A stretch of DNA of 64,000 nucleotides from Chitinophaga eiseniae (GTDB lineage: Bacteria; Bacteroidota; Bacteroidia; Chitinophagales; Chitinophagaceae): the NCBI RefSeq assembly GCF_012641265.1, contig NZ_JABAHZ010000002.1, forward strand, positions 186,001 to 250,000, given 5' to 3'. Below, in pieces: positions 1 through 6,195 of this stretch. The notes under the pieces are model-generated. The model was given only the letters and a program-made list of their open reading frames with translations, made no database searches and was not told the DNA's origin. The translations under genes were made by a program, and so were the position numbers. Numbering within the stretch: the first letter of the stretch is position 1; each line of letters starts with the position of its first letter.

Positions 1-167
1 ATGGACCCGGGCTTCTGTTATACTTACAAATATTATTAAGCTACCTGTAACCATAAAACGCCCGGAACCCGCAATCCTCTTGCGCTAAGCAAGGGATGGA
101 GCTGCCAATATTTAGATTAAAGCGTTTCATGTTTATAAGTTTGTTCTATTATTAATTTTTAACGATG

Positions 168-175
168 CAAAGATA
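168..175 (-). promoter_or_regulatory. -7 box of a leftward promoter leaving the window
   Basis: The minus strand reads TATCTTTG, matching the Bacteroidota primary-sigma -7 consensus TAnnTTTG. Transcription would start near 161 and run out of the left edge through the hairpin at 74-97. No good TTTG -33 box was identified. Confidence 0.45.
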
Positions 176-442
176 ACAGGATATATTTTGATATTGCAAA
201 TTTTTAACAAAATATTTCAAAAAATATTTTTATACTATCACCGGACGTGGATTTAACCTCTTCCATCAAATAGCCCCAAACGCCCGGTGGCATTACCCTT
301 CAGCACTGCTTCACCTGTCCTATAGTTTTCTTGTTTGCTCACTGAGCAGTTGTTATGGTGATAACTATCGTCAACGTATATACGATAATAATATCACGCT
401 TACATAGTACTCCAAACTATTTTCGTGCTGTATTTTAGCACT

Positions 443-474
443 AAAAAAGGCCGGAGCATGAAAGCCCGGCCTTA
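443..474 (-). terminator. Rho-independent terminator of the DinB-like gene
   Basis: Arms AAGGCCGG (447-454) and CCGGCCTT (466-473) form an 8-bp GC-rich stem. On the minus strand it runs into six T residues. It lies about 45 nt after the stop of the minus-strand gene ending at 520. Confidence 0.85.
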
Positions 475-519
475 ATAACTACAGGATTAACAAAAACGGA
501 AGTTGGTGGTCGACCTAAA

Positions 520-1095
520 TTATATTAATACTGCATTCTCTTCGTACTCCTTCTGGAGACGCTGCATTTGACGGATATGCCGTTCAATATGCTTGGTGAG
601 AAAGTAGATGTATTGATAAATATCCAGTTTACCGAGTTGGTTAACAGACATATTGGTAAATACAAGCACCCCTTCTCCGTTCTTCAGCAAAGACAGGTTA
701 TACATGCATTGCGCATATTGCTGTTTCAGGAGGGCTTTTATTTCCGCTATATCTTTAAACCCGGTAGGTTCCATATGTTCTGGTCTTACCCAGCCAAAGG
801 ATTTACTGCCGATAACATCTATCTGGTCAAATTTATCCTGGTAATCGGCTGGCAATATCACCGTATGGCCGGTTTTCTTACGTTCCAGCGCACGGCGGGT
901 GCTCTTGTTAATGATCAGCAGGAGGAAATAATTGGTCAATGCAATGTGTTCCAATACTTCCCTGATATTCCATTGATCACGGTCTGGTTTGAAGTGCAGT
1001 AATGCCTGGTCTTTTTCAAACCACTGATCTAACTCCCTGAAATTGGTGAGTAAGGCCTCTCTTACAACCTGGATAACGTTTCTGTTTCTCATCAT
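520..1095 (-). CDS. DinB-family protein
   Basis: A 191-residue protein of the DinB/YfiT-like four-helix-bundle superfamily. The N-terminal half carries the typical pattern: a helix ending in LDQWFEKD, then the W-N-I-R-E-V-L-E-H-I segment (around residues 42-51) in which a His normally helps bind a divalent metal. Further His residues near the C-terminus (KHIERHIRQM) fit the other ligand positions. Members are metal-dependent thiol transferases or damage-induced proteins of unknown activity, so the exact reaction cannot be given. The gene begins with two consecutive ATG codons and either could be the start. It stands alone and ends at its own terminator. Confidence 0.75.
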   Translation of the reverse strand: MMRNRNVIQVVREALLTNFRELDQWFEKDQALLHFKPDRDQWNIREVLEHIALTNYFLLLIINKSTRRALERKKTGHTVILPADYQDKFDQIDVIGSKSFGWVRPEHMEPTGFKDIAEIKALLKQQYAQCMYNLSLLKNGEGVLVFTNMSVNQLGKLDIYQYIYFLTKHIERHIRQMQRLQKEYEENAVLI

Positions 1096-1199
1096 CTAAC
1101 GTTTTTGGGATTATGCACTTTACTTATTACTAATAGAATGGGTTAGCGCATAACATCATTTAAAAAATACTTGTTCCATTTTTATGCCGGATTGGCCAC

Positions 1200-1229
1200 A
1201 AAAAAACCCGGCCGCATTTACGGACCGGG
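1200..1229 (-). terminator. Rho-independent terminator, leftward
   Basis: CCCGG+CCG (1207-1214) pairs with CGG+CCGGG (1221-1229), leaving A1224 bulged. On the minus strand the stem is followed by a run of seven T residues. It lies just beyond the 37-codon minus-strand frame. Confidence 0.75.
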
Positions 1230-1254
1230 CTATAATGATGAGCGTTATCTCACA

Positions 1255-1368
1255 CTATCGCATACCTTGTCCGTATGGCTTTTTAAAGGCAAAGCCATCC
1301 CGTTTACGCCATGAGGCGCATTTTTCTTGCATTATAGTTATCGCTTGAAATTCTTTCAATGTCGTCAT
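1255..1368 (-). CDS. Possible 37-residue peptide
   Basis: A short ATG-to-TAG frame encoding a basic 37-residue peptide that begins MTTLKEFQAITIMQEK and ends KPYGQGMR. It is followed 25 nt later by a terminator, and its amino acid composition is protein-like (Lys/Arg/Glu-rich, no low-complexity run). Against it, an upstream terminator ends only about 20 nt before the start codon, leaving little room for a promoter unless the upstream terminator is read through. I recognise no family. It could be a chance frame. Confidence 0.3.
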   Translation of the reverse strand: MTTLKEFQAITIMQEKCASWRKRDGFAFKKPYGQGMR

Positions 1369-1388
1369 TTCATTACTGCTTCTAAAGC

Positions 1389-1425
1389 AAAAAGTCCCAC
1401 ACTTTTATTTAGTGCGGGACTTTTG
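1389..1425 (-). terminator. Terminator between radical SAM gene and small frame
   Basis: AAAAGTCCC (1390-1398) pairs with GGGACTTTT (1416-1424), and CACT (1400-1403) pairs with AGTG (1411-1414). The A1399/C1415 mismatch becomes a G-U pair in minus-strand RNA, and T residues follow on that strand, so it probably works leftward. It lies about 240 bp past the radical SAM gene. Confidence 0.75.
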
Positions 1426-1562
1426 TTTATATCGTTTGATAACTTCTTCTATCGTTAACAATCGGTGCAACACGCCCGCAATCTGGCCTTGACCTGCTTT
1501 TGCTTGCAGGCCATCGCTGAAAACTCGTATGTTGATATAAGTTGCACAGTTATTTTTTGTTC
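1390..1562 (-). ncRNA. Candidate small RNA, about 170 nt
   Basis: A -7 box reading TATCTTTG on the minus strand (1569-1576) predicts a start near 1562, and the terminator at 1389-1425 would end the transcript. The interval has an internal hairpin (CCTGC/GCAGG arms) and no convincing protein. The only ATG frame is a 19-residue Cys- and Lys-rich peptide (1455-1514, ending RACCTDC), so a peptide-coding mRNA is the alternative. No known RNA family was recognised. Confidence 0.3.
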
Positions 1563-1666
1563 TTTCAACAAAGATAATTTTTATTTTTTTTATTACACAA
1601 AAAAATACCCTACTTTTTTCGTGGACTTAACAATTAGTTCAAACTGCCACGTTCTTTGGGGATCTG

Positions 1667-2749
1667 TCAGAACAAACTTAACTGGGCATTGGGTCGCCGA
1701 AACGCGTCTGTATTGAATTCGAAGCGTTCCTGGTTCATCCCGTTTTTCTTTGTATGAATTTTAAATTGCTGCTTAATCAAATCGGCAATATTGCCTGTTC
1801 CTCTCATTCTTCTGCCAAATTCACTGTCATTCACCGTTCCACCATGCATACTTTCTATGTGATGCCATACCTTGTCGGCCCGGTCGGGGAAGTTTTTATA
1901 GAGCCAGTCGTTGAAAATGATCTTTACCGCATCATTTAGCCGGACCACCGTATACCCCGCATACTTAGCGCCATTGGCTGCAGCCGCCTCCAGGAGCCGG
2001 GGAATTTCATGATCGTTTAATCCCGGGATGATAGGTGCCGTCATAACGCCAACGGGTATACCAACATCACTCAGCTCCTTTACTATCTTTAAGCGCTGTG
2101 CCGCCGTGGTGGTACGGGGCTCCATTTTCTGGCGCAACTCCTCTTCCAGCGTGGTGATAGACACATATACACAAACCAGGTTATCTTGTGCCAGCTGCTG
2201 CAACAGGTAACGGTCGCGCAGTACCAGCGAGTTTTTGGTGATAATCCCCACCGGCTGTTTGTATTCCAGCGCCACCTCCAGCAGTTGCCGGGTAAGCCAC
2301 ATCTTGCGTTCCACAGGTTGGTAACAATCGGTATTACCCGATAATGAAATAGGCTTAGGTACCCAGTTCTTATTATCCAGGAACTTCCGCAGCAGTTCCG
2401 GCGCATTATGCTTTACAATGATTTTCCGCTCAAAGTCAAGACCAGCGCTCAGTCCCCAGTACTGATGCGTATTACGCGCATAACAGTAAATACAACCATG
2501 TTCGCAGCCCTGGTAGGGATTCATGGAAAACCACATCCCCACATCCGGACTATCCACTTTATTGACCAGCGTTTTCGCATGCTCTTCAAATACCTGGGTT
2601 GGTACATCTGCCTGCCACCACTCGTCAATACCTTCAGCGTGCTCCTGGGCATATTCATCTGCCAGGAACCTGTTCTTAGGGTTTATCTGCGCACCACGGC
2701 CTTTGTAATACTGAGGTGCAGATTCCCCTTCCTGGAATGGCAAAGTCAT
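1667..2749 (-). CDS. PA0069/Rv2578c-family radical SAM protein
   Basis: A 360-residue radical SAM enzyme. The cluster-binding motif is C82-x3-C86-x2-C89 in the segment GCEHGCIYCYARNTHQY, which also shows the aromatic residue before the last Cys usual for this superfamily. The phrase SGNTDCYQPVERK and the later VSITTLEEELRQKMEPR are characteristic of the PA0069/Rv2578c group, which resembles spore photoproduct lyase. No member's substrate is known to me, so a role in nucleic-acid repair is only a guess from that resemblance. The gene follows the membrane MutS gene by 66 bp, and that gap is almost filled by two palindromes (2751-2786), so it probably has its own regulated promoter. Confidence 0.85.
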   Translation of the reverse strand: MTLPFQEGESAPQYYKGRGAQINPKNRFLADEYAQEHAEGIDEWWQADVPTQVFEEHAKTLVNKVDSPDVGMWFSMNPYQGCEHGCIYCYARNTHQYWGLSAGLDFERKIIVKHNAPELLRKFLDNKNWVPKPISLSGNTDCYQPVERKMWLTRQLLEVALEYKQPVGIITKNSLVLRDRYLLQQLAQDNLVCVYVSITTLEEELRQKMEPRTTTAAQRLKIVKELSDVGIPVGVMTAPIIPGLNDHEIPRLLEAAAANGAKYAGYTVVRLNDAVKIIFNDWLYKNFPDRADKVWHHIESMHGGTVNDSEFGRRMRGTGNIADLIKQQFKIHTKKNGMNQERFEFNTDAFRRPNAQLSLF

Positions 2750-2750
2750 A

Positions 2751-2786
2751 ACTAAATATTTTAGTAAAACTACTAAAATATTTAGT
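2751..2786. promoter_or_regulatory. Tandem palindromic operator before radical SAM gene
   Basis: Two palindromes, ACTAAATATTTTAGT (2751-2765) and ACTAAAATATTTAGT (2772-2786), each have arms ACTAAA/TTTAGT around a 3-bp centre. They are also perfect inverted repeats of each other. Their centres are 21 bp apart, two helical turns, which suits two repressor dimers on one DNA face. The first begins 2 bp upstream of the start codon at 2749. Which regulator binds is unknown. Confidence 0.7.
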
Positions 2787-2815
2787 TATTCAAATAATTT
2801 GTTTTATGAGATCGC

Positions 2816-4603
2816 TTAAATAATGTCCATCTGCTTCATCAGGAAAGTAGCATTCTTGTTACGGGCTATCCCCTCCCGGATACGGTAGTCGAAATACAGG
2901 TGATCGTCCTGGATGGTACTTTCGAAGCAATAGTTCCGGATCTGGCCGGGGTAACTACTTTCCAGGTGGCCCAGCTCCAGGTCGTGCGTAGCAATCATTC
3001 CCAGGCAGTTATACTGGAGAAAATGCTCTATCAGGCTGCGGGAGCCCGACAGCTTGTCTTCCGAGTTGGTCCCCTTCAGAATTTCGTCCAGCAGGATAAA
3101 TACCCGCTCGCCGGCCTTCAGCTGTAGAATAATATGTTGCAGGCGTAGTAACTCCGCCTGGAAATAGGAAGTATGACTGGCAATGGAATCCTTGATCCGC
3201 ATAGATGTCATCAATCGCATGGGGGTAAACCGCATCCGCTCAGCGCACACCGGCGCCCCACACATAGCCAGCAGCAGGTTGGTGCCCACGCTGCGCAAAA
3301 AGGTACTCTTACCCGACATATTGGAACCGGTGATAATCAGGAAGCTATCCTTCTCCCCAATGGCCCCGTCATTTTTTACACAGTCGGAAGCTGGTATCAG
3401 TGGGTGGCCCAGGGCAACGGCCTCCATTACGCGCCCTTCCGGTTGAGGCGCCGGCCAGGTAAATTCGGGATGGTTATAAGCATAGGTGGCCAGGCTATTC
3501 CATACCTCCAGCCGGGTTACTACATCAAACCATTGGGTGATATGCTGCCGGTGTTTCAATTTCCAGCGCTCCAGGCGAAGGATGCAATGAAAATCATACA
3601 ACATCAGGGAATTCAATACTACGCCCACCAGCAGGTTTAAACGCTGATCAAAGGCCCCACTCACGCGTGATAACTGCCGTAAGGCCACATCGGCCTCCTG
3701 GGCTGTTTCCTGCTGCTGCAACAGTAACCGCGACGCGCCAAAGGAACCTTTCCTGATCAGTTGCAGTAAAACAGAAAACTTATCCAGTATCCTTTCTTTA
3801 TGCGCCATCAACACATATTGCGACATAATTTTCTTTTGACTGGCTCCCAACAGCAACCAGTTGATCATGATCAATACCAGCAACGGGTAAAAATGGCCCG
3901 TCAGGATATTCACCACAATGGCGCCTGCGACCAGCAACGGGCTTGCCCAGATAGCCACTTTCACTACCCGGTTGTTAAGAAACTGGATGGGCATATTCAG
4001 CCAGGCGTAAATTTCCCGGCGATCGCTTTCTTCTTCTTTGGCCAGCAACGCATTGGCGGTGAGCAGTTGCCGGAATTCCAATTCCGGCGCCAATACCTTC
4101 AATGCTTCCTGCGTAGCCGTTATTGCCGCCGTATCCTGTAATGGTTGCCGCAGCGCCACCGCCAGCTCCTGCTTACCCGACAGCGTTCCAGTACGGTTAA
4201 TATGCTGATAAATAGAAGAAGGACCAAATACGTCCAGGTCACTGCTGAAATCATGCTGGTCATTCACAAACTCATTACCGTTGTCAAACCCAGATTGCCC
4301 GGTGGTAACCAGTTTTTTTTCTTTCTCATTGAGATCCAGTAAAGTATTGTATAACTGCAGCCGCTGTTGCGACTTTGAATAACGTACCAGGAAAAAAACA
4401 AAAGCCCCTAATCCAATGGCAGACAACATCAGCCAGGCGCTTTCCCAGCCATTCCTGAAAAACAACACCACGCCCGCCAGCGCTACGAGGAAGGCTGCCA
4501 GCCTGCACCAGGCCAGGGTAGATGTTAATCGCTTTTCCTTCCTGATAGCCTCCTGGAATTGTACAATTCTTTGCTGATATATTACTGCTACGGTCATTGA
4601 CAT
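2816..4603 (-). CDS. Membrane-anchored MutS-family ATPase (TM-MutS)
   Basis: A 595-residue protein with the MutS C-terminal ATPase: Walker A GSNMSGKST at about 426-434, Walker B ILLDE at about 503-507, and the ATHD switch near 539. Two hydrophobic pairs (about 31-74 and 214-255) predict four membrane helices. The mismatch-recognition domain of true MutS is absent. Such TM-MutS proteins are common in Bacteroidota and their function is unknown; mismatch repair should not be assumed. A frame extending to a GTG at 4648 exists, but that GTG lies inside the preceding gene's terminator hairpin, so ATG at 4601-4603 is chosen. Confidence 0.85.
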   Translation of the reverse strand: MSMTVAVIYQQRIVQFQEAIRKEKRLTSTLAWCRLAAFLVALAGVVLFFRNGWESAWLMLSAIGLGAFVFFLVRYSKSQQRLQLYNTLLDLNEKEKKLVTTGQSGFDNGNEFVNDQHDFSSDLDVFGPSSIYQHINRTGTLSGKQELAVALRQPLQDTAAITATQEALKVLAPELEFRQLLTANALLAKEEESDRREIYAWLNMPIQFLNNRVVKVAIWASPLLVAGAIVVNILTGHFYPLLVLIMINWLLLGASQKKIMSQYVLMAHKERILDKFSVLLQLIRKGSFGASRLLLQQQETAQEADVALRQLSRVSGAFDQRLNLLVGVVLNSLMLYDFHCILRLERWKLKHRQHITQWFDVVTRLEVWNSLATYAYNHPEFTWPAPQPEGRVMEAVALGHPLIPASDCVKNDGAIGEKDSFLIITGSNMSGKSTFLRSVGTNLLLAMCGAPVCAERMRFTPMRLMTSMRIKDSIASHTSYFQAELLRLQHIILQLKAGERVFILLDEILKGTNSEDKLSGSRSLIEHFLQYNCLGMIATHDLELGHLESSYPGQIRNYCFESTIQDDHLYFDYRIREGIARNKNATFLMKQMDII

Positions 4604-4615
4604 AGTATTACTAAT

Positions 4616-4679
4616 AAAAAAAACAGGGATTTTGAAGTTTACGTTCACAATTTATTGAACATAAACTACAAAATCCCTG
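4616..4679 (-). terminator. Long hairpin terminator of the GH125 gene
   Basis: CAGGGATTTTG (4624-4634) pairs with CAAAATCCCTG (4669-4679), AGTTTA (4636-4641) with TAAACT (4662-4667), and GTTCA (4643-4647) with TGAAC (4655-4659). On the minus strand eight T residues follow (4616-4623). It is an unusually long stem of 22 pairs and sits just after the GH125 stop codon. Confidence 0.9.
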
Positions 4680-4700
4680 GTTTCAATTGACCTGGATTAT

Positions 4701-6131
4701 TTAAGCATATTGTCTTTTCAGCAAATCAGGGTATTCCTGGCTCACTTTCAATATCAGCTCACCAAATAAAGTATTTACCCAGGCAAACCATGGACGGGTA
4801 AATTTAGTAGGATCGTCCTTTTGATAAGATTCATGAATAAAACCAGTGTCGCCGTCCGTATTACGCAGTGTTTTAAGGCAGCCGGCTATTTCCTCTTTAT
4901 CATGGCTGGTCAGCGCTCTCATGATAATACTCATTGGCCAGATATAGTCAATGCCGGTATGTGGACTACCTACGCCATCACCGTATTTACCGCGGTAAAA
5001 CCAGGGTTGGAAATTACTCCATACAAAGTGGCGGGAAGCCTGGTACAGCGGATCATCTACGCCAGTATATCCCAGATAAGGGATCGACAACAAGCTGGGT
5101 ACATTGGTATCGTCGAGGAACAAACGGTTGCCGAAGCCATCTACTTCAAAGCCATACATCATGCCCAGTTTAGGGTGCTCCACGATAGCATGGGCCTTGA
5201 TAGCGCGGTCAACTTCATCTGCCAGCGCCGTACACTCTGCTGCAAAGGTGTTGTCTTTATAGATACTTTCACTGATTTCAGCCAGTTGACGCAGCGATAC
5301 TACGGCAAACATATTGGACGGGATCAGGAATGGAAATACCGTGGCATCGTCCGACGGGCGGAAAATAGACACGATCAGCCCCACCGGGGAAATGGGGTTA
5401 CCCCATCCGCCGTTGGCCACCGTATCTGACTGTACGGCCGATACCCGCTGGAATTTGTAAGGCCCCTTTCCTTCTTTACGTTGTTGCTCCTTAAAGGTTT
5501 TCACGATCAGCTGGGCGGCCTGCTTGTATTTAGCATCAAATGGGGTGCTATCGCCACTGATCTTCCAGTAATTATAAGACAACCGTACCGGGTAACAGAG
5601 GGAATCGATCTCCCATTTACGCTCATGCAGCTCTGGCTTCATCTGCGTAAGGTCTTTATCCCATTCGCTGCCGGTAGGCCCTTCATTGAAAGCATTGGCA
5701 TATGGATCAATGAGGATGCATTTAGTCTGACGGTTAATTACGCCCACCACCATGTCTTTCAGCTTAGCGTCTTCCTTCACCAACGGCAGGTAAGGCCAAA
5801 CCTGGGCAGAAGAATCGCGCAGCCACATGGCATTGATATCACCTGTAATAACGAAGGTATCTGGCTTACCATTGTCCATTTTAAAGCTCACCGTGGTATC
5901 GAGCGTATTGGGGAAGCAGTTTTCAAATAACCATCCCAATTTCGTATCTGCAATCTGAGATTTCACCTTCACGATGGTCTTTTCCACGGCTTCACTGGTG
6001 AATTTCCGCTTTGCCAGTGGTGGGCGCTGGGAAGTATACCCTGCCCATCCAAATACTGTTTTGGGCAGTCCCAGCCCAACAGCGCCTGCTACAAGTGCAC
6101 TGTTTTTAAGAAAATCTCTCCTTGCAACCAT
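4701..6131 (-). CDS. Glycoside hydrolase family 125, exo-alpha-1,6-mannosidase
   Basis: A 476-residue secreted enzyme of family GH125 (PF06824, fungal Mug157-like), whose characterised members remove non-reducing alpha-1,6-linked mannose with inversion. Visible family motifs include TGDINAMWLRDSSAQVWPYL, PYANAFNEGP, FRPSDDATVFPFLIP, LDDTNVPSLLSIPYLG and HTGIDYIWPMS. The N-terminus MVARRDFLKNSALVAGAVG is a Tat signal (RRDFLK followed by a hydrophobic stretch), so it is exported folded. It lies 64 bp after the YncE/phosphoesterase gene on the same strand, probably in one transcript that ends at 4616-4679. No transporter or regulator of a mannan locus is adjacent. Confidence 0.92.
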   Translation of the reverse strand: MVARRDFLKNSALVAGAVGLGLPKTVFGWAGYTSQRPPLAKRKFTSEAVEKTIVKVKSQIADTKLGWLFENCFPNTLDTTVSFKMDNGKPDTFVITGDINAMWLRDSSAQVWPYLPLVKEDAKLKDMVVGVINRQTKCILIDPYANAFNEGPTGSEWDKDLTQMKPELHERKWEIDSLCYPVRLSYNYWKISGDSTPFDAKYKQAAQLIVKTFKEQQRKEGKGPYKFQRVSAVQSDTVANGGWGNPISPVGLIVSIFRPSDDATVFPFLIPSNMFAVVSLRQLAEISESIYKDNTFAAECTALADEVDRAIKAHAIVEHPKLGMMYGFEVDGFGNRLFLDDTNVPSLLSIPYLGYTGVDDPLYQASRHFVWSNFQPWFYRGKYGDGVGSPHTGIDYIWPMSIIMRALTSHDKEEIAGCLKTLRNTDGDTGFIHESYQKDDPTKFTRPWFAWVNTLFGELILKVSQEYPDLLKRQYA

Positions 6132-6195
6132 AACGTTTTTTGAATTTAGGAAGCCCTAAAATAGAAAAGTTTCCCGGATTTGCTTAATCGATTTA

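Larger units (their letters stand above)
1..519. other. Intergenic region with leftward promoter
   Basis: No convincing gene. It holds a leftward -7 box at 168-175, a hairpin at 74-97 (9 base pairs with one bulged T) inside the predicted leader of that leftward transcript, and a terminator at 443-474. Two 29-codon minus-strand frames (41-130 and 204-293) are open from ATG but have no other support. The gene served by the leftward promoter would lie outside the window. Confidence 0.5.
1096..1666. other. Intergenic region with possible small transcripts
   Basis: This 571-bp gap has no large gene. On the minus strand it contains, in transcription order, a -7 box (1569-1576), a terminator hairpin (1389-1425), a 37-codon frame (1255-1368) and a second terminator (1200-1229). 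This arrangement suggests one or two short leftward transcription units rather than empty spacer. Each element is listed separately. Confidence 0.5.

Noticed and set aside
41..130. Possible riboswitch or SRP/RNase P fragment in the leftward leader
   Set aside because: Compared by memory with cobalamin, SAM, TPP, SRP and RNase P cores; only short fragments matched, none with the conserved core.
204..293. 29-codon minus-strand frame MPPGVWGYLMEEVKSTSGDS...
   Set aside because: No promoter box, no terminator directly after it, and an AT-run tail; length is within chance expectation.
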